NCBI GenBank assembly: GCA_013816685.1
Contig: JACDDX010000040.1
Location: 1 to 9,638 of the forward strand
Reading direction: 5' to 3'
Length of the DNA: 9,638 nucleotides
Source: Gemmatimonadales bacterium
Lineage (GTDB): Bacteria > Gemmatimonadota > Gemmatimonadetes > Gemmatimonadales > GWC2-71-9
Shown: piece by piece, positions 1 through 8,120 of the stretch
Position numbering within the stretch: the stretch's first letter is position 1
How the letters are laid out: each line of letters starts with the position of its first letter
Program-made: the position numbers and the translations under genes
Notes under the pieces: model-generated
Database searches by the model: none
The model's input: only the letters and a program-made list of their open reading frames with translations
What the model was told of the DNA's origin: nothing

Positions 1-154
1 TGCAAAGGCTGCGCCGACCACGAGAAGGCGTGCGCCGCCGGAAAGCCGTCGCGACCGGCGGCAGCGCTGCGGACATCTGCGGGGGTGCCATGCAGGCTGC
101 CATGGAGCACAGCGGTGCGCTGCGACCGCACGCGGGCCGCACTAGCTTTGACGT
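1..154. other. Unassigned left edge, no supported gene
   Basis: I see no convincing gene here. One plus-strand frame is open from base 1 to a TGA at 160-162, overlapping the start of the next gene. It would give a 53-residue tail beginning with a CKGC motif, so it could be the 3' end of an upstream gene. It has no recognisable domain, and its composition looks like ordinary GC-rich read-through. A second plus-strand frame, starting at 30, runs into the next gene out of frame and looks like a shadow. Minus-strand frames are also open at the edge but have no good start signal. Sequence to the left of the window is needed to decide. Confidence 0.4.
143..148 (+). promoter_or_regulatory. Possible -10 element (TAGCTT) for leaderless Hsp15 mRNA
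   Basis: TAGCTT matches the TAnnnT core of a sigma-70-type -10 box and lies exactly at -12 to -7 relative to the A of the ATG at 155. No Shine-Dalgarno sequence precedes that ATG. This is the arrangement expected if transcription starts at the start codon. No good -35 is seen at the usual distance. The reading is inference from spacing only. Confidence 0.3.
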
Positions 155-552
155 ATGCGTGAGGACGACCAGCAGGACGAGCGAGTCCGGCTCGACAAGT
201 GGCTCTGGGCTGCGCGGTTCTTCAAGACCCGTTCACTGGCCGCCGAGGCGGTCGCGGGCGGCAAGGTGGAGGTGAACGGCGACAAGCCCAAGCGGGCCAA
301 ACCGCTCCAGGCTGGCGACGAGATCCGGATCCGCCAAGGGCCCTACGAGCACATCGTGCTGGTGCGGGAGCTGTCGGACCGCCGGGGGCCGGCAGTGCAG
401 GCGGCGACGCTGTACGAGGAGACGGCGGCGAGCCGAGCTGCCCGGGACGCGACGGCGCTCCAGCTCAAGGCCGTGCACACCGCGTTTCTGCCGGAGCGCG
501 GACGCCCGACGAAGAAAGACCGCCGGGCGATCCACCGCTTCAAGGGGCGGGA

Positions 553-556
<4 letters not shown>
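155..556 (+). CDS. hslR: RNA-binding S4 domain protein, Hsp15 (HslR) family
   Basis: The 133-residue product matches the Hsp15 family in length and layout. An S4 RNA-binding domain spans about residues 11-72, opening with VRLDKWLWAARFFKTRSLA and continuing through GGKVEVNG. A linker with the family's LYEET element (about 86-90) follows, then a basic tail, GRPTKKDRRAIHRFKG (about 116-131). In E. coli, Hsp15 binds free 50S ribosomal subunits carrying a stalled nascent chain and helps recycle them. That role is assumed here from the family. The ATG at 155 is preferred because the S4 domain begins 10 residues later, as in relatives. There is no visible Shine-Dalgarno, and a TAnnnT motif at -12 to -7 suggests possible leaderless expression. 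The TAG stop (554-556) overlaps the stop of the convergent icd gene by 4 bp. Confidence 0.9.
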
Positions 557-1818
<1,262 letters not shown>

Positions 1819-1868
1819 AGGGCGTCCTTCGAGTCGCAGAGAGAAATGTCGGGGATGGAGCACAGCGG
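1819..1868. promoter_or_regulatory. Divergent icd/aceK intergenic region
   Basis: This 50-bp gap separates the icd ATG (minus strand) from the aceK ATG (plus strand). It holds both ribosome binding sites: GAAGGA for icd on the minus strand (about 1825-1830) and GGATGGAG for aceK (1853-1860, 8 nt before the ATG). After these there is little room for two full promoters. At least one promoter probably lies inside the opposite gene's 5' coding sequence, or the two overlap. I could not recognise a confident -35/-10 pair or an operator. Co-regulation of enzyme and regulator is inferred from the layout only. Confidence 0.5.
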
Positions 1869-3623
1869 ATGAGATCAGTGGTCAATCTGACCGCGTGGGC
1901 AGCGGTGGGCAACAACCGTCCCGCGGCGTCCGCGGCAGAGGCGATCCACGCCGCCTACGAACGGTGGCTGGACGGCTTTCGGGAGGTGACGCTGCGGGCC
2001 CGGGCGCGGTTCGAAGCGCGCGACTGGTGGGGCGCGCAGGCCGACGCGGCCGAACGGCTGGAGCTCTACCGCGTGCACCTCGACGCCGCCGTCAGTGACA
2101 CGCGTGACATCCTGCAAGACGCGGTGATGGCGCGACCGCTCTGGGCCCGCATCCGGGCCGCCCACGCCGAGCGCTCGGCCGATCGTCCCGATGCCGAGCT
2201 CGCCGAAACGTTCTTCAATTCAGTCACCCGCAAGGTATTCAGCACCGTGGGTGCGGATCCCGCGATCGAGTACGCGGAAAGCCGGGCTCCATCGTCTGCC
2301 GAAGAACTGCTCGAGTATGAGACCTATGTCGCGCCGGCGGCCGGGCCCGAGCTGGCGCGGCGCATCCTCGACCACCTGCCCTTGTCGGTGCCGTTCGCGC
2401 AGCTCGAGCGCGATGCCGAGCGGGTGGCGGCCATCATGGAGGCGCGGGTGCGCGAGGTAGCGGGCGGCGTGGTGCCGGTCGAAGTCGATGTGCTGCGCGC
2501 CGTTTTCTACCGGAACAAGGGCGCCTATCTCGTCGGCCGGCTGCGCGCCGGCGGCCACCTGCTGCCGCTGGTCGTGCCGCTGCTGCACGCCGAGCGAGGC
2601 ATCGTAGTGGATGCGGTGCTGATGACCCAGGACGAGGTGAGCGTCGTGTTCGGCTTCAGCTGGCTCTACTTCCGGGTGGAGGCGCCGCGGCCGCGAGCGC
2701 TGGTGAGCTTTCTCGCCTCTATCATGCCGAACAAGCGCATCGATGAGCTCTACACCGCGATCGGCTACAACAAGCACGGGAAGACCGAGCTGTACCGGAC
2801 CCTGACGCAGCATCTCGGACGGCCGGATGCGACCTTCGCCTTCGCGGAGGGCGAGGAGGGATTGGTGATGGCGGTCTTCACGCTGCCGACGTTCAACGTC
2901 GTGTTCAAGATCATCAAGGACACCTTCACCGCGCCGAAGAACACCACCCGCCGGGCGGTGATGGAGAAGTATCACTTCGTCTTCGTGCGGGACCGTGTGG
3001 GGCGGCTGGCGGACGCCCAGGAGTTCGAACATCTCGATTTCCCTCGGCGCTGCTTCCCCGAGGATCTGCTGGGCTACCTGACGAGTGTGGCAGGGGAGAC
3101 CGTGCGCCCCGAGGGCGATCGGGTGGTCATCCGCCATCTGTACATCGAGCGGCGGGTAACGCCACTCAATCTGTACGTCCGCACCGCCCCCTTAAAGGAG
3201 GCGAGCCGGGCCGTCCTGGACTACGGCACGGCCATCAAGGATCTCGCCGCGGCCGACATCTTCACCGGCGACATGCTGCTCAAGAATTTCGGCGTCACGC
3301 GGAACGGACGGGTGATCTGCTACGATTATGACGAGCTGGCGCTGTTGTCGGAGTGCCGGTTCCGGCGAATTCCCCCATCACGCAACGATGAGGACGAGTA
3401 CGCCGCCGAGCCCTGGTTCGCGGTGGCGGACGAGGACGTCTTTCCCGAGGAGTTCCGCGCGTTTCTCGTCCCCTCGGGCGAGCTGCGCGACGCCTTCCTG
3501 GAGCACCACGGCGATCTGCTGGGCGTCGAGTTCTGGCAGACGGTCCAGCGCCGGCTCTCGGCCGGAGAGGTGTTCGACGTCTTTCCCTACACGCGGAGCC
3601 CGGCCCTCGCGCGGAATGCCTGA
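1869..3623 (+). CDS. aceK: Isocitrate dehydrogenase kinase/phosphatase AceK
   Basis: This bifunctional enzyme phosphorylates isocitrate dehydrogenase on its active-site serine, shutting it off, and also removes the phosphate. It thereby sets the split between TCA cycle and glyoxylate shunt. The product is 584 aa (E. coli AceK is 578). An N-terminal AceK regulatory domain (to about 320) is followed by a kinase-like domain. Clear family blocks are MPNKRIDELYTAIGYNKHGK (286-305), FKIIKD with Lys347, RVGRLADAQEFE with Asp382, IFTGDMLLKNFGVTRNGR (464-481) with Asp468 and Asn473, and CYDYDE with Asp486. A constant offset of 11 places these on E. coli Lys336, Asp371, Asp457, Asn462 and Asp475, so both activities look intact. 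The ATG at 1869 has GGATGGAG 8 nt upstream. In enterobacteria aceK follows aceBA. Here it is instead divergent from icd, encoding its substrate. Confidence 0.95.
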   Translation: MRSVVNLTAWAAVGNNRPAASAAEAIHAAYERWLDGFREVTLRARARFEARDWWGAQADAAERLELYRVHLDAAVSDTRDILQDAVMARPLWARIRAAHAERSADRPDAELAETFFNSVTRKVFSTVGADPAIEYAESRAPSSAEELLEYETYVAPAAGPELARRILDHLPLSVPFAQLERDAERVAAIMEARVREVAGGVVPVEVDVLRAVFYRNKGAYLVGRLRAGGHLLPLVVPLLHAERGIVVDAVLMTQDEVSVVFGFSWLYFRVEAPRPRALVSFLASIMPNKRIDELYTAIGYNKHGKTELYRTLTQHLGRPDATFAFAEGEEGLVMAVFTLPTFNVVFKIIKDTFTAPKNTTRRAVMEKYHFVFVRDRVGRLADAQEFEHLDFPRRCFPEDLLGYLTSVAGETVRPEGDRVVIRHLYIERRVTPLNLYVRTAPLKEASRAVLDYGTAIKDLAAADIFTGDMLLKNFGVTRNGRVICYDYDELALLSECRFRRIPPSRNDEDEYAAEPWFAVADEDVFPEEFRAFLVPSGELRDAFLEHHGDLLGVEFWQTVQRRLSAGEVFDVFPYTRSPALARNA

Positions 3624-3646
3624 CGCGCAGCGCTTGGCGCGCAGCC

Positions 3647-3692
3647 CTGACGCGCGACGGCTCTCCCGGGCTCAGCCCTCGACGCGCGTCAG
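3647..3692. terminator. Inverted repeat at convergent aceK/hypothetical junction
   Basis: A perfect 10-bp inverted repeat, CTGACGCGCG (3647-3656) and CGCGCGTCAG (3683-3692), flanks a 26-nt loop. The loop itself contains a small GGGC-TCA-GCCC hairpin. The repeat begins 24 nt after the aceK stop and its right arm lies inside the last codons of the convergent minus-strand gene. A second copy of the left arm, CTGACGCGC at 3620-3628, overlaps the aceK stop and could pair with the same right arm. No U-run follows on either strand, so it is not a textbook intrinsic terminator. A transcript-end stabilising or bidirectional terminating structure is inferred. Confidence 0.4.
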
Positions 3693-4022
3693 CCGGCGGG
3701 TGGCTTCGGTGATCCGACCGATGTACTCACGCGGGGCCTCGCGGCCCTTCCGCTCGGGGAGCACCAGCTGCGGGTTGTCGGGCGCGGAGGATTGGGGCGC
3801 ATTGGTGTAGGAGTCGCCGCCACGCGCCTGCACGATGGCGTCGAAGCGATCGACTGCGTTCCACAGATCGCCCAGCTCCTCTTCGGTCTCGTCGCCATGG
3901 AGCTTCACACCCCGGCGCTCCAGAATCTCGAGCGTGTGCTCGCGGGCGCGGGCCTGCTCCTCGGCGCGGTGCGGATTAAGCGCTTCGTCGATCGAGGGGG
4001 TGGATTCCTGGTCGCGCTGCAT
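3672..4022 (-). CDS. Small hydrophilic hypothetical protein, 116 aa
   Basis: I do not recognise a named family. The product is charged, with no signal peptide or membrane segment, so it is probably cytoplasmic. Residues about 18-65 look strongly helical and acidic/basic (AEEQARAREHTLEILERRGV, then ETEEELGDLWNAVDRFDAIV). A Pro/Ser/Asn-rich linker (about 72-88) and a second basic helix ending in ITEATRRLTRVEG follow. The ATG at 4022 is chosen over the open upstream frame (to 4073) because a perfect AGGAGG lies at 4027-4032, 4 nt before it, which also supports real expression. It shares strand with the next small gene (84-bp gap). Its 3' end carries the right arm of the inverted repeat at the aceK junction. 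Function is unknown. Confidence 0.75.
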   Translation of the reverse strand: MQRDQESTPSIDEALNPHRAEEQARAREHTLEILERRGVKLHGDETEEELGDLWNAVDRFDAIVQARGGDSYTNAPQSSAPDNPQLVLPERKGREAPREYIGRITEATRRLTRVEG

Positions 4023-4051
4023 GCTGCCTCCTGTAGGGACTGAAACCGCGC

Positions 4052-4067
4052 TGCGGCAGGAGCCGCA
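4052..4067 (-). other. Small GC hairpin between two hypothetical genes
   Basis: TGCGGC (4052-4057) and GCCGCA (4062-4067) form a perfect 6-bp stem with a 4-nt loop. On the minus strand it lies about 40 nt beyond the stop of the 4107-4412 gene and about 20 nt before the AGGAGG of the 3672-4022 gene. The bases after it on that strand (GCGCGGTTTC) are not a convincing U-run. It may weakly attenuate or terminate between the two genes. In DNA of this composition it could also be chance. Confidence 0.25.
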
Positions 4068-4106
4068 TCGCATGAAATGAGGGGTGCGCCGACGCCTTGA
4101 CGTGGG

Positions 4107-4412
4107 TCACCTCCGCGGCGAGTCGCGACTGCTGTCAACGGCGCGAAGGTAGCGTTCCGCGAGTTGTTCCCGACGTTCGTGGCCGCGTTCGACCGCCTCC
4201 GCCAGCAGTTGACGCATCTGGGGCTCCAGTGCCGGGTCCGCCCAGAAATACCCGGTGGCGCTCTCAGCACTGGTCGTGTCGCCCTCGTCGGCGCCGCGGA
4301 GCAGCGCATGCGCCGCGGCGAGATCGTAGCCGGGGTCATCACGGGGCGGCATGGGATAGCGCCCGAGGCTCTCGCCGGCGCCCGCATCTTCGTTCACGAA
4401 TGCTCTCGACAT
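4107..4412 (-). CDS. Small hypothetical protein with MSRAFVNED N-terminus, 101 aa
   Basis: The product is not assignable to a characterised family. It has a short N-terminal segment, MSRAFVNEDAG, a Pro-rich stretch RYPMPPRDDPGYD (18-30), an Ala-rich helix (31-44), then SATGYFWADPALEP (51-64). A charged helix (65-90) and an Arg-rich tail follow. No signal peptide or membrane segment is seen. The opening MSRAFV-(K/N)-ED resembles, from memory, the leader found on some GreA/GreB-like proteins, but no coiled-coil or FKBP-like domain follows. The frame stays open to 4517, but the ATG at 4412 is chosen because the upstream part is low-complexity coding shadow. There is no Shine-Dalgarno; TATTGT at -12 to -7 suggests leaderless expression. 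It is divergent from the glycan operon. Confidence 0.65.
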   Translation of the reverse strand: MSRAFVNEDAGAGESLGRYPMPPRDDPGYDLAAAHALLRGADEGDTTSAESATGYFWADPALEPQMRQLLAEAVERGHERREQLAERYLRAVDSSRDSPRR

Positions 4413-4519
4413 ACTCGAACAATAGCGGCACCCCGAGACACCTGCTCCGGGCACCGTGCAGGGGTATGCATCTTGCTCGCGAGGCCCCGCTTTCCTCCCT
4501 TCAGCCCGGGCCGACACCG
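4413..4519. promoter_or_regulatory. Divergent intergenic region upstream of glycan operon
   Basis: These 107 bp separate the minus-strand hypothetical (start 4412) from the first glycosyltransferase (start 4520). As the only sizeable gap before four coupled genes, it is the natural place for the operon promoter. I find no confident -35/-10 pair on the plus strand, no JUMPstart-like element and no clear operator. An in-frame ATG at 4466 lies within it and is an alternative, less likely start for the glycosyltransferase. Confidence 0.4.
4419..4424 (-). promoter_or_regulatory. Possible -10 element (TATTGT) for leaderless mRNA
   Basis: Read on the minus strand, TATTGT fits TAnnnT and sits exactly at -12 to -7 from the ATG at 4412, the same placing as the element upstream of the Hsp15 gene. 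No Shine-Dalgarno precedes this ATG. No clear -35 is seen. This is inference from spacing. Confidence 0.3.
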
Positions 4520-5431
4520 ATGACGCGGATGGCCGTTGCCGTCGTGAACCTTAACACGCGGGAGCACTTGCGCGTGTGTCTCCGCACGGCCCTGGCTGCT
4601 GCGGCCCGGGAGATCGTGGTCGCCGACAACGGCTCGAGCGACGGGAGCCTCGAGATGGTTCGGGCCGAATACCCGGGCGTTCGGCTGCAGGTGCACTCCG
4701 AAAACCCCGGCTACGGCGCCGCATCGAACCGCGCCATCGCCGCGTGCACGTCGCCCTACGTCCTCCTGCTCAACAGCGACACCGAGATCCGCCCGGGCGC
4801 GCTCGAGGCGCTCACGGCCTATCTCGATGAGCAGCCGGAATCAGGCATCGCAGGTCCGCGGCTGCTCAACCCCGACGGGACGCTGCAACCCTCCTGTTAT
4901 CCCTTCCCCGGCTCGCTCGCCTGGCTGCTCGACAACAACACGCTCAGCCGGTCGGTCGGCGTCGTCCCGGGGCTTCGGGATCTCTGTTATCGCACGTCGC
5001 CGCACGACCGGGCGCGGCCGGTGCCGTTCGTGAAGGGCGCCGCGCTCGCCATCCGCCGGACCGCCTTCGACGAGGTCCGCGGTTTCGACGAATCATTTTT
5101 CATGTACGCCGAGGAGGTGGATCTCTGCTATAGGCTCGGTGCCGCGGGCTGGGAGATTCATTTTGCCCCGGTCACCGACGTCACGCATGTGGGCGGCGCA
5201 AGCACCCGCCAGGTGCGGACGGCGATGGCAATCGAGCACTATCGGGCCGACCTGCGATTCTACCGACGACACTACGCTCCGGCACGAGTGGCGAGCCTCG
5301 TGGCGCTGCACAAGCTGAATCTGGTCGCGAGACTGGTCCGCGACAGCGTGTCCCTTCGCAGCGCCCGCGCTGACCGACCCAATGTGGCGGAGGACCTCGC
5401 GGCGTGGAAGCGTCTGCTGTTGGAGGGCTGA
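4520..5431 (+). CDS. GT2 family glycosyltransferase, rhamnosyltransferase-like
   Basis: The product (303 aa) is a cytoplasmic or membrane-associated inverting glycosyltransferase with a GT-A fold, adding a sugar to a growing glycan. Motifs in order are VAVVNLNTREHLRVCL (6-21), the nucleotide-binding VVADNGSSDGS (33-43), NPGYGAASN (62-70) and LLLNSDTEI (82-90), with the metal-binding DxD-type motif at NSD. GPRLLNPDGTLQPSCYPFP (112-130), FVKGAALAIRR (170-180), and the catalytic-region GFDESFFMYAEEVDLCYR (188-205) follow. This pattern is that of WbbL-like rhamnosyltransferases of O-antigen and cell-wall synthesis, but the actual sugar cannot be read from sequence. The C-terminal about 65 residues are basic and helical, suitable for membrane contact. 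The ATG at 4520 starts just before the first beta-strand; no strong Shine-Dalgarno is seen. ATGs at 4466 and 4529 are alternatives. First gene of the operon. Confidence 0.88.
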   Translation: MTRMAVAVVNLNTREHLRVCLRTALAAAAREIVVADNGSSDGSLEMVRAEYPGVRLQVHSENPGYGAASNRAIAACTSPYVLLLNSDTEIRPGALEALTAYLDEQPESGIAGPRLLNPDGTLQPSCYPFPGSLAWLLDNNTLSRSVGVVPGLRDLCYRTSPHDRARPVPFVKGAALAIRRTAFDEVRGFDESFFMYAEEVDLCYRLGAAGWEIHFAPVTDVTHVGGASTRQVRTAMAIEHYRADLRFYRRHYAPARVASLVALHKLNLVARLVRDSVSLRSARADRPNVAEDLAAWKRLLLEG

Positions 5432-5439
5432 GCGCCGGA

Positions 5440-6918
5440 ATGCCCGAGCCAGCGCCGCTCGAATTCCTCGGGTTGCTTTCGCCCAACGGGTCGGCGGAGC
5501 GCGTGCTGGTGCTGGGCGCCCGCATGGCTGCCGACTGCTTCGCGGGAGGCACACGAATGCGGGGTCATTGCAGCTATCAACTGGTTGTTCTCCGACCTTC
5601 GCCGGAGGAGTGCAGGTCAGGGCTTGAGCTGTTGGTGGGGGAGGTTCTAGCGGGACTCGCGGCGGAGGGAGTGGCATACGTCCTCGTTCCTCCCAGCTGG
5701 AGGAAGCGCGCGGGGCAGTTGCTCATGGGGCACGGCTTGATACTCGGGACCCCTATAGCCCACCATCCCGACCTCAGCACCACCCGCTATCTACTCCCGC
5801 TGAAGACGTCAGCCATGCGATATGCGGCCGATCACCTCCTGCCAGGGCATGCATGGCCACGCCGGACGCTCAAGGCGCTCGCCCGCATGCCCTCCAGCCC
5901 GGCGTTGCTTACACGGGCATTGCCGGACGTCGGTATTGTGGCCACCAGACCGGGCTCTCGTCCTGCCTTTGCGTGGCTCAACCCTTCAGGATCGGCGGCA
6001 TTCGAGGCAGAGGTCGTGCTGAAGCGAAGCTGGCGTCGACGCGATGGGCAGATGGTGCTTCATGTGCTGAACTCCGACGGCCGCGCTACCTCGGTTGCGA
6101 AGGTGGCATCGAGCAACTGCACGCCCAAAGGCCACAAGACCGAGGCGGAAACACTCAAGGGCCTGGCGCCCTCCGCCATTCGGGCGGGGGCGCGAGTTCC
6201 GGAAGTTCGCCGTGCGGGTTTTCTCCATACGCACCGACTGCTGGTGGAAAGCGTTGTGCCCGGCACCCCCGCCGGCGGCTACCTCGCAGGTTCACCGCGG
6301 CGATTCCGAACATTGATCGAGCGTTTGAGCTGCTGGTTGCAGCGCTGGGCATCGATGACGGTCGTGAGACGAAAGCTCACTGGACGCTGTTTGCGGGAGG
6401 AGGTGCTCGAACCGGCGAGTCTGGTGGAACCATGGCTGCCCTATGGAGCGGTCTATCTGGCAAAGCTCGACGCACTCTGCTCCCGTGCCGAGGGATCGAT
6501 CCTGCCGTTCGTGGCCGTGCATGGGGACCTCACCATGTGGAATGTGCTGGTGGATGCAGAGTCGGCGAGACGAGGTGAGGAGATCGGGATCGTGGACTGG
6601 GAGATGGCTCGCGACGAGGGACTTCCGCTTGGGGACTTTCTCTATGGCGCCGCGGACGCGGCGGCTGCGGTTGGGGGTTACGCTGATCGTGGGGCGGCGT
6701 TTGATGACTGTTTCACCTCCGGTGGCCGGTATTCCCGGTGGGTCGCGGGGCTCACCAACCAGTTGACCTGCAGCCTCGGCTTGAGTGATGATCTCACCAT
6801 CCTCATGACCCACGCATGCTGGCTGGGCCACGCCGCGCGCGAGGTGGCGTCGACCCCAGAGGGATCGCGCGGCCCGTTCGTCGACATCGTCGGGCGGCTC
6901 GGAGCGCGGAGGATATGA
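5440..6918 (+). CDS. APH-fold phosphotransferase-like protein with divergent N-terminal domain
   Basis: The product is 492 aa. Residues about 205-470 are an aminoglycoside-phosphotransferase/choline-kinase-type domain. Lys221 in SVAKVASS is the likely ATP lysine, KTEAETL (233-239) a plausible helix C, VAVHGDLTMWNVLVDAE (358-374) the catalytic loop with His361, Asp363 and Asn368, and IVDWEMARDEG (384-394) the metal-binding segment with Asp386. All key kinase residues appear present, so it is probably active. Residues 1-130 have a Rossmann-like look (RVLVLGARMA near the start; GHGLILGTPIAHHPDLST and RYLLPL at the end). That layout suggests a degenerate methyltransferase-like domain lacking an obvious SAM loop. 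Placement in a glycan operon argues for phosphorylating a sugar or lipid-linked intermediate, not drug resistance; this is inference. The ATG at 5440 lies 8 bp past the preceding stop, with GGAGGG 12 nt upstream. A GTG at 5404 is an alternative. Its stop overlaps the next start as ATGA. Confidence 0.8.
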   Translation: MPEPAPLEFLGLLSPNGSAERVLVLGARMAADCFAGGTRMRGHCSYQLVVLRPSPEECRSGLELLVGEVLAGLAAEGVAYVLVPPSWRKRAGQLLMGHGLILGTPIAHHPDLSTTRYLLPLKTSAMRYAADHLLPGHAWPRRTLKALARMPSSPALLTRALPDVGIVATRPGSRPAFAWLNPSGSAAFEAEVVLKRSWRRRDGQMVLHVLNSDGRATSVAKVASSNCTPKGHKTEAETLKGLAPSAIRAGARVPEVRRAGFLHTHRLLVESVVPGTPAGGYLAGSPRRFRTLIERLSCWLQRWASMTVVRRKLTGRCLREEVLEPASLVEPWLPYGAVYLAKLDALCSRAEGSILPFVAVHGDLTMWNVLVDAESARRGEEIGIVDWEMARDEGLPLGDFLYGAADAAAAVGGYADRGAAFDDCFTSGGRYSRWVAGLTNQLTCSLGLSDDLTILMTHACWLGHAAREVASTPEGSRGPFVDIVGRLGARRI

Positions 6919-8120
6919 CGCGCATCCTCGTGCTCGCGCCCTTTCCTCCCCGACTGGACGGCACCCATGGCGGCGCCCGCTCGATCGCGGAGCTGGTCTC
7001 GCGGCTGGCCGAACGCCACGAGGTCGCACTAGCATACCTGCGCGCGACCGAGGAGCAGGATGTCGACCCGGTTCTGCGCGAGCGCTGCACGATCGTTCGT
7101 GCCGTGATCCGGCCGCCGCGCTCCCGGCTCGCCCGTCTCCCTGCCCTCGTCCGCGGCGTGCCGCTCTGGGTCGGCGCGCGCGCGGTACCGGCCTTCGCGA
7201 CGTGCGTCCGCGAGCTCGAGCGCGCCTTTCGGCCGGATATGGTTCAGGCCGAGTTCCATGCGATGGGACAGTACTTCGACGCGCTCGAGGGGCGGTCGGC
7301 CCAACGCATTCTCGTCGAGCACGAGCCCGGCGCCGCCGCCGCGCGGGACGCGATCGCGCGCGCACCCGCCACGGAGCAGTTCGGCGCGCGACTCGATGCC
7401 CATGCCTGGCGCCGATACGAGCGGGCAGTGTTGCAGGCGGCGGACGCCGTGGTCGTGCTCACCGAACGCGATCTGCACGCGGTGACCCCGATGGCCGGCA
7501 CCACCCGGGTGGTCCGTATTCCGCTGGGCGCCACCGTGCCCGCCCGCCCGCTCGATCCGGTGGGGACAGCACCCGGCATGGTCTTCGTGGGTAATTTCCG
7601 GCATCCCCCGAATCTGGATGCCGCGGAGCGACTCGTGACCGTCATCCATCCCATCGTACGATCACACCGAACCGATGTCACGCTGACGCTGGTCGGCGAT
7701 GCTGCGCCGGACACGCTCGTCACCCGGGCAGCGCGCGCCGGCGCCAGCGTCGTCCTCGCCGGGCGCGTGCCGAGCGTCACGCCCTTTCTCGATGCGGCCG
7801 CGGTGGTGGCGGTCCCGTTGCGGCACGGCGGCGGCATGCGGGTGAAGGTCCTGGAGGCGCTGGCCGCAGGAAAGGCCGTGGTGGCTTCAGCGCTGGCGGT
7901 CGAAGGCCTCGAGGTCGTGAACGGCCGTGAGTTTCTCCTCGCCGGGAGCGATGAGGAGTTCGCCTCGGCCACCCTTCGGCTGCTCGGCGACATCGCGCTT
8001 CGTCGCTCGCTCGCCCTTCGGGCCCGCGCCTGGACGGCCGCGACCTGCGGCTGGGATCGGACCGTCGAGTCGTACGAGGCACTCTACCGCTCGCTCGATC
8101 GCAGCGGGACCGCTCGATGA
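6915..8120 (+). CDS. GT4-type (group 1) glycosyltransferase
   Basis: The product (401 aa) is a retaining glycosyltransferase of GT-B fold, using a nucleotide sugar to extend a glycan at the cytoplasmic face. The N-terminal acceptor domain opens with RILVLAPFPPRLDGTHGGAR (3-22), containing the Gly-rich loop usual in this family. The C-terminal donor domain begins near GMVFVGNFRHPPNLDA (221-236). It continues through LTLVGDAAPD (257-266), VLAGRVPSVTPFLDAA (280-295), and the sugar-nucleotide segment PLRHGGGMRVKVLEALAAGK (301-320) with Glu314. The first glutamate of the classical EX7E pair is replaced by glycine in this GGGMRVK variant. That is seen in many bacterial GT4 enzymes and need not mean inactivity. 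The ATG at 6915 has GGAGG 2 nt upstream and overlaps the previous stop (ATGA), so translation is coupled. The same 4-bp overlap joins it to the next gene. Donor and acceptor are unknown. Confidence 0.9.
   Translation: MTRILVLAPFPPRLDGTHGGARSIAELVSRLAERHEVALAYLRATEEQDVDPVLRERCTIVRAVIRPPRSRLARLPALVRGVPLWVGARAVPAFATCVRELERAFRPDMVQAEFHAMGQYFDALEGRSAQRILVEHEPGAAAARDAIARAPATEQFGARLDAHAWRRYERAVLQAADAVVVLTERDLHAVTPMAGTTRVVRIPLGATVPARPLDPVGTAPGMVFVGNFRHPPNLDAAERLVTVIHPIVRSHRTDVTLTLVGDAAPDTLVTRAARAGASVVLAGRVPSVTPFLDAAAVVAVPLRHGGGMRVKVLEALAAGKAVVASALAVEGLEVVNGREFLLAGSDEEFASATLRLLGDIALRRSLALRARAWTAATCGWDRTVESYEALYRSLDRSGTAR

Noticed and set aside
2220..3137. A 305-codon minus-strand open frame inside aceK
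   Set aside because: It lies wholly within aceK, whose motifs are intact. Its His/Arg-rich composition is typical of antisense frames in GC-rich genes.
5853..6578. A 241-codon plus-strand frame inside the kinase-like gene, considered as a sign of a frameshift
   Set aside because: The main frame stays open throughout, with conserved kinase residues both inside and beyond this interval, so there is no frameshift.
5440..6918. Reading the APH-fold gene as an aminoglycoside resistance determinant
   Set aside because: The fold is shared by many small-molecule kinases. The operon context and the extra N-terminal domain argue against a resistance role.
6292..7365. A 357-codon minus-strand open frame across the kinase-like and GT4 genes
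   Set aside because: It spans a coupled junction of two real genes and is extremely Arg/Ala/Pro-rich with no domain.
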